A stretch of DNA of 64,000 bases from Streptomyces sp. NBC_01750 (GTDB taxonomy: Bacteria; Actinomycetota; Actinomycetes; Streptomycetales; Streptomycetaceae), in contig NZ_CP109137.1 of assembly GCF_035918095.1 (NCBI RefSeq), positions 2,358,001 through 2,422,000 of the forward strand, in the 5' to 3' direction. The notes below the pieces were generated by a model. The model worked only from the letters and a program-made list of their open reading frames with translations. It had not been told where the DNA came from and did no database searches. Below, in pieces: positions 27,755 through 36,864 of the stretch (position 1 is the stretch's first letter; each line of letters begins with the position of its first letter). Position numbers and translations under genes: made by a program.

Positions 27755-29376
27755 CAGCCCTGCGACTCACCTGGGTCCAGCCGGAGGACCTGCTGGGCCA
27801 TGAACTGCGCCAGGCGGAGGAGGACGGCCGCGACACGACGGAGATCCGTACCCGCTGGCAGACGGCGGGCGGCCCCGGAACCCCACCTCGCGCGGGGGCT
27901 TCCCCGACCCCGGCCCCGCCGCACCTGCGCGCCTTGGCGGTCGAGCTCCTGGCCGAACTCGCCCGGCTGTCCTCCCCGTTGAAGGACGCGGAACCGACAG
28001 ACCTGTCCATGATCCATACGGCCTGCCCCACCTGGCCACCTCCGCCGGAGTCGCACCCGGCGCGAAACCTCGACGGCCCGACGCCCAACGGCCCACCCCA
28101 GGAGGCGGCGCAGCTGCCCGAGGGCGGCCCGCCCCCACAGGACGCGTCCGAGGCACAGAGTGCGCCCGGGGCCGAAGGCGACCCACCCCCGTCCGGCTCG
28201 TGGGAAGCGCCGGGCCCTCAGCCGGCCCTCTGGCCGTACCTCGACTCCTCCCGCGCAGCGGCGTGGGCACCGGGGTCCGGTGGCCTGCCGCCCGGTTCCG
28301 GGACGGGGCGGTCAGGCGAAAGCCACCTCCACGGCGTGCACGCCGCCTGGCTCGGCCGTGCCGTCGGGTGTCTTCTCGGCAAGCCCGTCGAGAAGCTCCC
28401 CCTCATCGCCATCCGCGACCTCGCCCGCGCCACCGGCAACTGGCCCCTCAACACCTGGTTCACCGCCAGGGGCCTCCCCGCCGAGCTCGCCGCCGCCCAC
28501 CCCTGGAACCGCCGGTCCGCCGCCACCTCCCTCGCCGAGAACATCGACGGCATGCCCGAGGACGACGACCTCAACTACCCCCTCCTCAACCTGGTCCTCC
28601 TCCAGCGCCACGGAAGGAGCTTCACCACCGACCAGGTCGCCCAGCTCTGGCTCGACGAGCTCCCGGCCGGCCGGACCTTCACCGCCGAGCGCGTTGCCTA
28701 CCGCAACCTCCTCTCCGGCATCGAGCCCCCGCTCACCGCCCGCCACCGCAACCCCTTCCGGGAGTGGATCGGCGCCACCATCCGCGCCGACGTCCACGGC
28801 TGGACGCACCCCGGCGACCCCGCGGCCGCCGCCGCGCAGGCACACCGCGACGCCGTGCTCACCCACACCGCCAACGGCGTCTACGGTGCGATGTTCATCG
28901 CAGCCACCATCGCCACCGCGGCCGGCGGCCGGAGCGATGTCCACCAGTGCCTGCGGACCGGCCTCCGCGTCGTCCCCCCGCGCTCCCGCCTCGCACAGGC
29001 CGTCCGCTTCGGAATCGACACCGCCCACAAGGAACCGCACTTCGACCAAGCCGTCGACCGGCTCCACACCGTCTACGGCCAGTACCACTGGGTCCATGTC
29101 CTCCCCAACACCGCCCTTCTCGCCGCCGCACTCACCCACGCCGACGGCGACTTCACCGGCTCCATCTGCCGCGCCGTGTCCGGTGGCTGGGACACCGACT
29201 CCAACGGTGCGACCGCCGGCTCCGTCGCCGGGCTGCTCGCCGGCCACCCCGGCGCCATCCCCGACCGCTGGACCGCACCGCTCAAGAACCGTCTCGCCAC
29301 CTCCGTCGCCGGCTTCGACGGCATCGGCTTCGACACCCTCGCCCACCTCACCCACCAGGAGGCATTCCGCCCATGA
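27751..29376 (+). CDS. ADP-ribosylglycohydrolase-family protein 4 with extra N-terminal domain
   Basis: A 541-aa protein in three parts. Residues 1-85 form a small helical segment (LTWVQPEDLLGHELRQAEED). A long Pro-rich linker follows to about residue 190. The ARH fold begins at HAAWLGRAVGCLLGKPVEKLP. Its metal motifs differ in style from ARH1 and ARH3: EDDDLNY in the N-terminal half and GGWDTDSNGATAGS near the end, a recognised variant in which Asp-Thr-Asp supplies ligands. It overlaps both neighbours by 4 bases. Likely an active hydrolase of a different subfamily; the substrate is unknown. Confidence 0.84.
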   Translation: MTALRLTWVQPEDLLGHELRQAEEDGRDTTEIRTRWQTAGGPGTPPRAGASPTPAPPHLRALAVELLAELARLSSPLKDAEPTDLSMIHTACPTWPPPPESHPARNLDGPTPNGPPQEAAQLPEGGPPPQDASEAQSAPGAEGDPPPSGSWEAPGPQPALWPYLDSSRAAAWAPGSGGLPPGSGTGRSGESHLHGVHAAWLGRAVGCLLGKPVEKLPLIAIRDLARATGNWPLNTWFTARGLPAELAAAHPWNRRSAATSLAENIDGMPEDDDLNYPLLNLVLLQRHGRSFTTDQVAQLWLDELPAGRTFTAERVAYRNLLSGIEPPLTARHRNPFREWIGATIRADVHGWTHPGDPAAAAAQAHRDAVLTHTANGVYGAMFIAATIATAAGGRSDVHQCLRTGLRVVPPRSRLAQAVRFGIDTAHKEPHFDQAVDRLHTVYGQYHWVHVLPNTALLAAALTHADGDFTGSICRAVSGGWDTDSNGATAGSVAGLLAGHPGAIPDRWTAPLKNRLATSVAGFDGIGFDTLAHLTHQEAFRP

Positions 29377-30257
29377 GCGGCATCGTGGTGCTCGGCAGCA
29401 CCAATATGGACCTCGTGGCGTACGTCGCGTACGCGCCGAAACGCGGAGAGACCGTCACCGGACGTGAGTTCCGTACGATCCCCGGCGGCAAGGGTGCCAA
29501 CCAGGCCGTCGCCGCCGCCCGCGCAGGCGGCGATGTCGCGATGATCGGCGCGGTCGGCTCGGACGACTTCGGCGTGCGTCTGCGGCAGACGCTCGTCTCC
29601 TCCGGCGTCGACACCGACCTCCTCCGCACCGCCGACGGCCCCTCCGGCACCGCGCACATCGTCGTCGACGACGAAGGCGGCAACTCGATCGTCGTGATCC
29701 CCGGCGCGAACGGCGCCGTCACCCACCTCGTCCCCGGCGACGAGGCCCTCATCGCCACCGCCGACGCGCTGCTCCTCCAGCTCGAGCTCCCGCTGAGCGC
29801 CGTGCTCGACGGCGCCGAAGCCGCCCGCCGCCACGGTGTACGGACCGTTCTCACCCCCGCCCCCGCCCAGCCCCTCCCTCCAGAACTCCTCGCCGCCACC
29901 GACCTGCTGGTGCCCAACGAGCACGAGGCGGCCACCCTCGCCGGCATCGCCGACCCGCACGCCGCGGCGGAGGCGCTGCTGCGTCAGGTCCCCGAGGTCG
30001 TGATCACACTCGGCGCGGCAGGCAGCCTGTACGCCCGGAGAGGGGCCGTGCCCCTCACCGTCCCGGCGCCCCGGGTCACCGCCGTGGACACCACCGCGGC
30101 GGGCGACACCTTCGTCGGCGCCCTCGCCGTCGCGCTCGTCGAGGGCCGCCCCGTACAGCAGGCCCTCAGCTGGGCCTCGGCCGCCGCAGCCCTGTGTGTC
30201 CAGCGCGAGGGCGCGTCCACCTCCATGCCGTACCGCACCGAGATCGACGCCTCATGA
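29373..30257 (+). CDS. PfkB/ribokinase-family sugar kinase
   Basis: A 294-aa ribokinase-like kinase. It has the substrate-binding N-terminal pattern GSTNMDLVAYV, GGKGANQAVAAARAGG (38-53), PNEHEAATLAG and the anion-hole/catalytic motif DTTAAGDTF with Asp245 as base. It should phosphorylate ribose or a ribose-like sugar or nucleoside with ATP. Placed straight after four ADP-ribosylglycohydrolases, it probably traps the sugar they release, as proposed for E. coli yegU (ARH family) and yegV (PfkB family). 4-base overlaps on both sides. The sugar is not determined. Confidence 0.88.
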   Translation: MSGIVVLGSTNMDLVAYVAYAPKRGETVTGREFRTIPGGKGANQAVAAARAGGDVAMIGAVGSDDFGVRLRQTLVSSGVDTDLLRTADGPSGTAHIVVDDEGGNSIVVIPGANGAVTHLVPGDEALIATADALLLQLELPLSAVLDGAEAARRHGVRTVLTPAPAQPLPPELLAATDLLVPNEHEAATLAGIADPHAAAEALLRQVPEVVITLGAAGSLYARRGAVPLTVPAPRVTAVDTTAAGDTFVGALAVALVEGRPVQQALSWASAAAALCVQREGASTSMPYRTEIDAS

Positions 30258-31444
30258 CCCCAACTCCCCTGCACGGACTGCGCGTCCTCGACCTGGCGAC
30301 GCTCTTCGCCGGCCCGCTCGCCGCGACCATGCTCGGCGACTTCGGCGCGGAGGTCATCAAGGTCGAGCACCCCACCCGGCCGGATCCCTCCCGCGGCCAC
30401 GGCCCCGCCAAGGACGGGGTCGGCCTCTGGTGGAAGCTGCTCGGCCGCAACAAACGCACCGTCACCCTCGATCTGTCCAGCCCCGGCGGCCGTGAGACCC
30501 TCCTCCTCCTCGCGAGCACCGCCGACGTGATCATCGAGAACTTCCGCCCCGGCACCCTGGAGAAGTGGCAGCTCGGCTGGGACGAACTGAGCACCGCCAA
30601 TCCGCGCCTCGTCCTCACCCGCGTCACCGGCTTCGGGCAGTTCGGCCCGTACTCCCACCGCCCCGGCTTCGGAACCCTCGCCGAGGCGATGAGCGGCTTC
30701 GCCTCCATCACCGGCGAGCCCGACGGTCCGCCGACCCTCCCTCCTTTCGGCCTCGCCGACTCGATCGCGGCGCTCGCCACCGCCTACGCCGTGATGACCG
30801 CGCTCACCGCCCGCACCGCGACGGGCCGTGGCCAGATCGTCGACATGGCGATCATCGAACCGATCCTGACCGTGCTCGGCCCGCAGCCGCTCTGGTACGA
30901 CCAGCTCGGCCACATCCAGCAGCGCACCGGCAACCGCTCCCGAAACAACGCACCGCGCAACACCTACCGCACGGCCGACGGCTGCTGGCTGGCCGTATCC
31001 ACCTCGGCCCAGTCCATCGCCGAACGCGTCATGCATCTGGTCGGCCGCCCCGAGCTGATCGACGAGCCATGGTTCACCACAGGCAGCGGCCGCGCGGAGC
31101 ACGCGGACGTACTCGACGATGCGGTCGGCAACTGGATCGCCCGCCGCACCCGCTCCGAAGCCATGGACGCCTTCGAGAAGGCCGAAGCGGCGATCGCTCC
31201 GATCTACGACATCCGCGATGTCATGGAAGACCCCCAGTACCGGGCGCTGGACACCATCACCGAAGTCCTCGACCCGGAACTCGGCCCCCTGCGTATGCAG
31301 AACGTCCTCTTCCGCCTCTCCGAGACGCCCGGCTCCATCCGCTGGGCGGGCCGCCCGCACGGCGCCGACACGGACGCGGTGCTCACCGAACTCGGCCTGT
31401 CCCGGGCCGATATCGCCGCACTGCGCACCCAGGGCGCCCTATGA
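30254..31444 (+). CDS. Class III CoA-transferase (CaiB/BaiF family)
   Basis: A 396-aa family III CoA-transferase: LRVLDLATLFAGPLAATMLGD then GAEVIKVEHPTRPDPSR at the N terminus, and Asp169 in PPFGLADSIAAL, at the place of the catalytic Asp that forms the acyl-CoA anhydride in formyl-CoA transferase. It moves CoA from a donor such as succinyl-CoA to a carboxylic acid. With the CitE-like lyase directly downstream, the pair resembles activation and cleavage of a branched dicarboxylate (malate, citramalate or itaconate type); that is inference. It overlaps both neighbours by 4 bases. Confidence 0.9.
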   Translation: MTPTPLHGLRVLDLATLFAGPLAATMLGDFGAEVIKVEHPTRPDPSRGHGPAKDGVGLWWKLLGRNKRTVTLDLSSPGGRETLLLLASTADVIIENFRPGTLEKWQLGWDELSTANPRLVLTRVTGFGQFGPYSHRPGFGTLAEAMSGFASITGEPDGPPTLPPFGLADSIAALATAYAVMTALTARTATGRGQIVDMAIIEPILTVLGPQPLWYDQLGHIQQRTGNRSRNNAPRNTYRTADGCWLAVSTSAQSIAERVMHLVGRPELIDEPWFTTGSGRAEHADVLDDAVGNWIARRTRSEAMDAFEKAEAAIAPIYDIRDVMEDPQYRALDTITEVLDPELGPLRMQNVLFRLSETPGSIRWAGRPHGADTDAVLTELGLSRADIAALRTQGAL

Positions 31445-32241
31445 CCATCCCCCTCACCTATCTGTACGCCCCCGGGGACCGGCCCGAGGTCGTGCACAAG
31501 GCCCTCGCCTCCGCCGCCGACGTGGTGATCGTCGACCTGGAGGACGCGGTGTCCCCGGGCCGCAAGAAGTACGCGCTGGCCTCCACCGTCGAACTCCTCG
31601 GCTCCCGCCATCCCCTCCCGGTCCATGTCCGTATCAACACCCCCCATGACATCGAGGCCCTCACCGGACTCCCGGGCCTCTGTGCGCTGCGTATCCCCAA
31701 GGTCGCACGCGCCACTGACATTCAGCGGATCGCGGCCCGGGCCCCGGGCGTCCCGCTCTACCCGCTCCTCGAGTCCGCGCTGGCCGTGGAGCACGCGTAC
31801 TCGATCGCCACCGCCCACCCCGCCGTCCGCGGCATCGCCATCGGCGAGTCCGATCTCCGGGCGGATCTCGGCATACGGGACGGCACCGGCCTGGACTGGC
31901 CACGCACCCGCATCGTGATCGCCGCCCGTGCCGCGCAACTGCCCCCACCCGCCCAGTCCGTCTTCCCCGACATCCGCGACCTGGACGCCCTCTACGCCTC
32001 CTGCACCCACGGCCGCTCCCTGGGCTTCCTGGGCCGGGCCGCCATCCACCCCGACCAACTCCCGGTCATCGAGCGAGCGTTCCGCCCCACACCCGAGGAG
32101 ATCGAGGCGGCGGAGGAGATCGTCAAAGCGGCCGCCACGGACGAGGGCGCGCTGGCCCTGCCGGACGGCCGCTTCGTCGACGCGGCGGTCGTGGCCGCGG
32201 CGCAGCGCACCCTCGCCCTCGCACGACGCGAGGAACCCTGA
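31441..32241 (+). CDS. HpcH/HpaI-family acyl-CoA lyase (CitE-like)
   Basis: A 266-aa TIM-barrel lyase. LTYLYAPGDRPEVVHKAL, then VVIVDLEDAVSPGRK carries the Asp/Glu pair for Mg2+, VHVRINTPHD the substrate Arg, and PLLESALAVEHAY the second metal Glu. Single-domain CitE-like proteins of this sort split malyl-CoA, citramalyl-CoA or related 3-hydroxyacyl-CoA thioesters into acetyl-CoA plus an oxoacid. It is last in the ARH-PfkB-CaiB operon and ends before a perfect 15-bp terminator shared with lgt. The exact substrate is unknown. Confidence 0.88.
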   Translation: MTIPLTYLYAPGDRPEVVHKALASAADVVIVDLEDAVSPGRKKYALASTVELLGSRHPLPVHVRINTPHDIEALTGLPGLCALRIPKVARATDIQRIAARAPGVPLYPLLESALAVEHAYSIATAHPAVRGIAIGESDLRADLGIRDGTGLDWPRTRIVIAARAAQLPPPAQSVFPDIRDLDALYASCTHGRSLGFLGRAAIHPDQLPVIERAFRPTPEEIEAAEEIVKAAATDEGALALPDGRFVDAAVVAAAQRTLALARREEP

Positions 32242-32296
32242 TTCCCTACGGCTCGGCGTACTCCTGAGGACTCGTCGTGCACGTCCTCAACATGCG

Positions 32297-32331
32297 AAGG
32301 CCGCCGGAATCCTCGCGATTCCGGCGGCCTT
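32297..32331. terminator. Perfect 15-bp bidirectional terminator between citE-like gene and lgt
   Basis: AAGGCCGCCGGAATC (32297-32311) pairs without mismatch with GATTCCGGCGGCCTT (32317-32331) across the 5-base loop CTCGC. A/T ends on both sides make it suited to stop transcription of the convergent genes ending at 32241 (+) and 32349 (-). Confidence 0.93.
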
Positions 32332-32348
32332 GCGTACGACCCGTGTTG

Positions 32349-33338
32349 TCAGCCCTTCTTGGCCGACTCCGCGTCCGCGTCGGTCTTCCCGTCCCCGCCG
32401 GCCGTGTCCTGCGCCGTCACGCCGGCCGAGTCCCGCGCTGTCCCGTCCGACGTATCCGCCGGCGTGTCCGCAGCAGAATTGTCGTCCGCGGCATCCGCCT
32501 CGGGCTTCGCCACTTCCGACTTCGCCGTCTCCGGCTCGACGATCTCCTCGCGCCCCGGCCGCACCCGCGACGAGATCACGATGTAGGTCACCGCCAGCAC
32601 GAAGACGACGATCGAGGTCCACACGTTGAGGCGCAGCCCCAGAACGTGGTGCGCCTCGTCGACGCGCATGTACTCGATCCAGGCCCGGCCCACACAGTAC
32701 GAGGCGACATACAGCGCGAACGCCCGGCCGTGTCCCAGCTTGAAGCGGCGGTCGGCCCAGATGACGAGTACAGCGACACCGACGCACCACAGGGACTCGT
32801 ACAGGAAGGTGGGGTGGTAGAAGCCCGCTTCGCGGTTGGTCCCCTCGGTGATCTTGAGGGCCCACGGCAGGTCCGTCGGCTTGCCGTACAGCTCCTGGTT
32901 GAACCAGTTGCCCCAGCGGCCGATCGCCTGCGCGAAGGCGATGGCCGGCGCGAGGGCGTCCGCCCAGGCCGGCAGCGGAATCCCGCGGCGGCGGCAGCCG
33001 ATCCAGGCACCGACCGCGCCCAGCGCGATCGCGCCCCAGATACCGAGGCCGCCTTCCCAGATCTTGAAGGCGTCGACCCAGTTCTCACCCTCGCTGAAGT
33101 ACAGCTGGTAATCGGTGATCACGTGGTAGAGCCGGCCGCCGACGAGGCCGAAGGGCACCGCCCAGACGGCGATGTCGGCCACGGTGCCGGCTTTGCCGCC
33201 CCGTGCGATCCAGCGCTTGTTGCCGTACCAGACGGCCACAAAGACACCGATGATGATGCAGAAGGCGTAGCCGCGCAGCGGGAGCGGTCCGAGATGGATC
33301 ACTCCGGTCGACGGGCTGGGAATGTAGGCAATATCCAT
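32349..33338 (-). CDS. lgt: Prolipoprotein diacylglyceryl transferase
   Basis: A 329-aa polytopic membrane enzyme that adds diacylglycerol from phosphatidylglycerol to the lipobox Cys of prolipoproteins. Family motifs are clear: IHLGPLPLRGYAFCIIIG, VGGRLYHVITD, EGGLGIWGA and the signature GRWGNWFNQELYG, with the essential Arg/Asn pair. Seven membrane helices are expected. The last ~65 residues form an Asp/Ala/Thr/Glu-rich cytoplasmic tail (from about VRPGREEIVEPE), an extension common in actinobacterial Lgt. It follows a DsbA-like gene and the trp genes on the same strand. Confidence 0.96.
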   Translation of the reverse strand: MDIAYIPSPSTGVIHLGPLPLRGYAFCIIIGVFVAVWYGNKRWIARGGKAGTVADIAVWAVPFGLVGGRLYHVITDYQLYFSEGENWVDAFKIWEGGLGIWGAIALGAVGAWIGCRRRGIPLPAWADALAPAIAFAQAIGRWGNWFNQELYGKPTDLPWALKITEGTNREAGFYHPTFLYESLWCVGVAVLVIWADRRFKLGHGRAFALYVASYCVGRAWIEYMRVDEAHHVLGLRLNVWTSIVVFVLAVTYIVISSRVRPGREEIVEPETAKSEVAKPEADAADDNSAADTPADTSDGTARDSAGVTAQDTAGGDGKTDADAESAKKG

Positions 33339-33435
33339 GGCAGGACCGACGCTACCCTGCCGGGTGGGACGCGCGGCAACCCACCCGGCAACGTATGGAT
33401 AACGAGCCGCGGCCCGGCGCGGCTCGTCAGGCCCG

Positions 33436-34272
33436 TCAGGAGGCCGGAGAAGCCGGGCTCGGCGTCGACCGCTCGGTGCCCGGCTTCTTGCCCTTGTTCG
33501 CCTCTTCGACCCACTTCTTCAGATTGGGCGCGGAGATCCGCTCGCCACCCTTGTCCGGGAAGATCGACTCTCCGTTGAGCAGCACGGTCGGCGTGCCGCG
33601 GAAGCCGCTGTGCCGGAAGACGGTGTTCGACTTCTCCACCCAGCTGTCGTGCTTGCCGTCCTCGACGCAGCGGCGGAATTCCGGTGTGTCGAGCCCGTCG
33701 ACCTTGCCCGCGAGCTCGATCAGCCTGCTGTTGTCGCCGAAGGCGTCGTCCGTCTCCGGAGGCTGGTTCTGGTAGAGGACATCGTGGTACGGGACGAACT
33801 TCCCGACGTCCTGCGCGCACGCCGCGGCGTTCGCGGCGCGAAGCGAGCCGGCGCCGCCCATGTTCCCGTCGATGATCGTGGCAAGGTGGTACTCGATCTT
33901 GACCTGCCCCGTCCGCTCCAGCTCGTGGACGGTGTCCCTGACGGCGGTCTCGAACTGCGCGCAGATCGGGCAGCGGAAGTCCTCCCACACCGTGAGCGTG
34001 GACGGGGCGTCGCTCGCGCCCACCGGGATCGCGAGCTGGTCCTTGCCCTGCGCGCCCGCGGGTGCGAGGAGCGAACCGGCCTCGGAGCCGCTCTTCTTCT
34101 TCCCGGAGTTGGCGGCGATCACGCCGACCACGGCGGCGAGACCCAGTACGCCCACCACCGCCGCCACCACGATCAGGGTCCGCCGGCGCTTGTCGCGCGC
34201 CTTCACCCGCTGACGTTCCTGCTGGAGCCGCTCGCGCGCGGTCTGCCTACGTCCCTGGTTCTTCTCGCTCAC
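33436..34272 (-). CDS. DsbA-like membrane-anchored thioredoxin-fold protein
   Basis: A 278-aa protein with a short basic cytoplasmic N terminus (REKNQG-type, KARDKRRR), one membrane helix (TLIVVAAVVGVLGLAAVVGV) and an extracytoplasmic DsbA/DsbG-type thioredoxin domain. The redox motif is CPIC in WEDFRCPICAQFE, and the cis-Pro loop is FRGTPTVLLNG. Two further Cys residues (in NAAACAQD and FRRCVED) may form a structural disulfide. It probably oxidises or isomerises disulfides of exported proteins. The start at GTG 34272 is preferred to one at 34326, which would include the hairpin at 34287-34314. Confidence 0.88.
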   Translation of the reverse strand: MSEKNQGRRQTARERLQQERQRVKARDKRRRTLIVVAAVVGVLGLAAVVGVIAANSGKKKSGSEAGSLLAPAGAQGKDQLAIPVGASDAPSTLTVWEDFRCPICAQFETAVRDTVHELERTGQVKIEYHLATIIDGNMGGAGSLRAANAAACAQDVGKFVPYHDVLYQNQPPETDDAFGDNSRLIELAGKVDGLDTPEFRRCVEDGKHDSWVEKSNTVFRHSGFRGTPTVLLNGESIFPDKGGERISAPNLKKWVEEANKGKKPGTERSTPSPASPAS

Positions 34273-34286
34273 ATCCCGCAAACGAA

Positions 34287-34314
34287 CCGGGGAGGCATGT
34301 GCATGCCTCCCCGG
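34287..34314 (-). terminator. Perfect palindromic hairpin between trpA and the DsbA-like gene
   Basis: CCGGGGAGGCATG (34287-34299) is exactly complementary to CATGCCTCCCCGG (34302-34314), so the whole 28-base stretch is self-complementary. It lies 21 bases after the trpA stop and 15 bases before the DsbA-like start. It should end the trp operon transcript or strongly reduce read-through. Confidence 0.87.
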
Positions 34315-34335
34315 CCCCATATCCACCCGTATGAG

Positions 34336-35151
34336 CTACGCGCCCCTGCGCACGCCCTTGGCGAGGTCGGCCGCCAGCTCCCGTACCGCCTCAAGGCCCG
34401 CGGCCTGGTCCGGCGCGTCGAGCAGCCGCTTCACGAACGCCGAGCCGACGATCACGCCGTCCGCGAAGGAGGCGACCTCGGCGGCCTGCTCGGCATTGGA
34501 GACCCCGAGGCCCACGCAGACCGGCAGTGCGGTGGTGGCCCGGGTGCGCCGGACCAGGTCCTGGGCCTGCTCGCCCACGGACGCGCGGGTACCCGTGACA
34601 CCCATCAGCGAAGCCGCGTACACAAAGCCGGAACCGGCCTCCGTGATCTTCGCCAGCCGTGCGTCCCGGCTGCTCGGCGCGACGACGAAGACGGTGGCGA
34701 GGCCATGCTTCTCGGCATGCTCGCGCCATACGCCCGCCTCTTCGACCGGCAGGTCGGGCAGGATGCAGCCCGCGCCGCCCGCCTCGGCCAGTTCGGCGGT
34801 GAAGCGCTCGATGCCGTACCGGTCGATCGGATTCCAGTACGTCATGACGAGCACCGGCTTGCCGGTGGCCCCGTGCGCCTCGCGGACCGTACGCATCACA
34901 TCGGCGATCTTGACTCCGCCGCGCAGCGCGATGTCGTCGGCGGTCTGGATGACGGGGCCGTCGAGGACGGGGTCGCTGTGCGGCAGCCCGACCTCCACGA
35001 CGTCGGCGCCACCGTCCAGGGCGGCCTTGACCGCCTCGATGCCGCCGTCGACGGTCGGGAAGCCGGCCGGGAGATAGGCGATGAGCGCGGCCCGGTTCTC
35101 GCCCCTGGCCTGCGCCAGGGTGTCGCTCAACAACTGAATGTTGCCGCTCAC
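34336..35151 (-). CDS. trpA: Tryptophan synthase alpha subunit
   Basis: A 271-aa TIM-barrel enzyme that splits indole-3-glycerol phosphate to indole and glyceraldehyde 3-phosphate. [15 protein letters not shown], the catalytic Glu in [34 protein letters not shown] and the phosphate-binding [13 protein letters not shown] are present. GTG 35151 overlaps the trpB stop by 4 bases (GTGA), which couples the two subunits. Last gene of trpC-trpM-trpB-trpA. Confidence 0.96.
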   Translation of the reverse strand: MSGNIQLLSDTLAQARGENRAALIAYLPAGFPTVDGGIEAVKAALDGGADVVEVGLPHSDPVLDGPVIQTADDIALRGGVKIADVMRTVREAHGATGKPVLVMTYWNPIDRYGIERFTAELAEAGGAGCILPDLPVEEAGVWREHAEKHGLATVFVVAPSSRDARLAKITEAGSGFVYAASLMGVTGTRASVGEQAQDLVRRTRATTALPVCVGLGVSNAEQAAEVASFADGVIVGSAFVKRLLDAPDQAAGLEAVRELAADLAKGVRRGA

Positions 35152-36446
35152 TTCGCGTCCCTCCTGATCTCGGCGTAACCGTTCTCCGCGGAGGCGTCGG
35201 CGGCGACCTTCGCGTCCCCCTCCCCGTCGTACAGCCCGAAGTAACGGGCGGCAGTGTCCATGTCCTTGTCGCCGCGGCCGGACAGATTGACGAGGATCAG
35301 CCCGTCCTTGCCCAGTTCCCGGCCGACTTCCAGCGCTCCGGCCAGCGCGTGCGCGGACTCGATCGCCGGAATGATGCCCTCGGTACGGGACAGCAGGCGC
35401 AGCGCCTGCATGGCCGCATCGTCGGTCACCGCCCGGTACTCGGCCCGGCCGCTGTCCTTGAGGTACGAGTGCTCGGGGCCGATGCCGGGGTAGTCGAGCC
35501 CGGCGGAGATCGAGTACGGCTCGGTGATCTGGCCCTCCTCGTCCTGCAGGACGTACGAGCGAGAACCGTGCAGGATGCCGGGCTCGCCCGCGGTCAGGGT
35601 GGCCGCGTGCTCGCCGGACTCGATGCCGTGGCCCGCGGGCTCGCAGCCCACGAGACGTACATCCGCGTCCGGGATGAAGGCGTGGAACAGTCCGATCGCG
35701 TTGGACCCCCCGCCCACGCAGGCGACGGCCGCGTCCGGCAGCCTCCCGGCCCGCTCCAGAATCTGGCGACGGGCCTCGACGCCGATGACCCGGTGGAAGT
35801 CGCGGACCATCGCCGGGAAGGGATGCGGCCCGGCGACCGTGCCGAAGAGATAGTGCGTACGGTCCACATTGGCGACCCAGTCGCGGAACGCCTCGTTGAT
35901 GGCGTCCTTCAGGGTCCGGCTGCCGGAGGCCACCGGGATGACCTCGGCACCGAGCATCCGCATCCGCGCCACGTTCAGGGCCTGGCGCTGGGTGTCGATC
36001 TCGCCCATGTAGATCGTGCACTCGAGGCCGAAGAGCGCGCAGGCGGTCGCGGTGGCCACGCCGTGCTGGCCGGCACCGGTCTCGGCGATGACCCGGGTCT
36101 TGCCCATCCGCCTGGTGAGCAGCGCCTGGCCCAGCACATTGTTGATCTTGTGAGATCCCGTGTGGTTCAGGTCCTCCCGCTTGAGGAAGACCCGCGCACC
36201 GCCGGCGTGCTCGGCGAACCTGGAAACCTCGGTGAGTGCGCTCGGGCGGCCGGTGTAGTTGACCATCAGGTCGTTGAGTTCCGCGGCGAAGGCGGGATCG
36301 GCCTTGGCCTTGTCGTACTCGACGGCCACCTCGTCGACCGCGGCGACGAGCGCCTCGGGGATGAACTTGCCGCCGAACGCGCCGAAGTAGCCCTCGGCGC
36401 TGGGAACCTGACCCTCCGGGTCCGGGATGAAGAAGTCGCTCGACAT
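35148..36446 (-). CDS. trpB: Tryptophan synthase beta subunit
   Basis: A 432-aa PLP enzyme that joins indole and serine. [13 protein letters not shown] is near the N terminus, the PLP-Lys motif is [20 protein letters not shown], the phosphate-binding loop is [11 protein letters not shown], and the ammonia/substrate segment is [18 protein letters not shown] 36446 ([12 protein letters not shown]) has AAGGAG 9 bases upstream; a start at 36557 is not supported. The 418 bases upstream, to trpM, hold no convincing gene. Confidence 0.96.
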   Translation of the reverse strand: MSSDFFIPDPEGQVPSAEGYFGAFGGKFIPEALVAAVDEVAVEYDKAKADPAFAAELNDLMVNYTGRPSALTEVSRFAEHAGGARVFLKREDLNHTGSHKINNVLGQALLTRRMGKTRVIAETGAGQHGVATATACALFGLECTIYMGEIDTQRQALNVARMRMLGAEVIPVASGSRTLKDAINEAFRDWVANVDRTHYLFGTVAGPHPFPAMVRDFHRVIGVEARRQILERAGRLPDAAVACVGGGSNAIGLFHAFIPDADVRLVGCEPAGHGIESGEHAATLTAGEPGILHGSRSYVLQDEEGQITEPYSISAGLDYPGIGPEHSYLKDSGRAEYRAVTDDAAMQALRLLSRTEGIIPAIESAHALAGALEVGRELGKDGLILVNLSGRGDKDMDTAARYFGLYDGEGDAKVAADASAENGYAEIRRDAK

Positions 36447-36864
36447 TGCGACGTGCTCCTTGTCGGGGCGTATGCCCCAGAAGTCTGGCTGACACTGGTC
36501 ACGGTATGCGCACGCGCCGCCGCGGTCCGCTCCTTGCGGACGCGGTGATCGGATCACGGATCACCACCCGGCCACGAACCGCCGTGGCTGCCCGGGGCCG
36601 CCGTCGGGTACAACCCGATGCCGACAGCCCCGCTGCTCGCGCGACGGCGGAAAGCCGTACGGCGGACCGGTGATGCCGCACCCGCCGCAACGCCCCCGGG
36701 CGGCGAGAAGCCACACGGCGGCGGACGGACAGGCGGGCCGCTTCGGCCGCAGCGGGTCCGGGCGACGAGGAGCGAAGCCGAACGACAGCGGATCAGCGGT
36801 ACCACCGGCCGCAGCCGCTGCGCGTCCGCGCACAGTGCGCGCGGGGCTCAGGGACGGGCGGTGC
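36447..36864. other. Gene-free stretch between trpM and trpB
   Basis: 418 bases, very GC-rich. Several open frames exist on both strands, but none shows the codon pattern or motif content of a real gene. A small hairpin (GTGATC at 36544, GATCAC at 36559) lies about 100 bases before trpB. The gap is unusual within an otherwise tight operon and may hold an internal promoter or leader for trpBA; I see no run of Trp codons. Confidence 0.45.
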
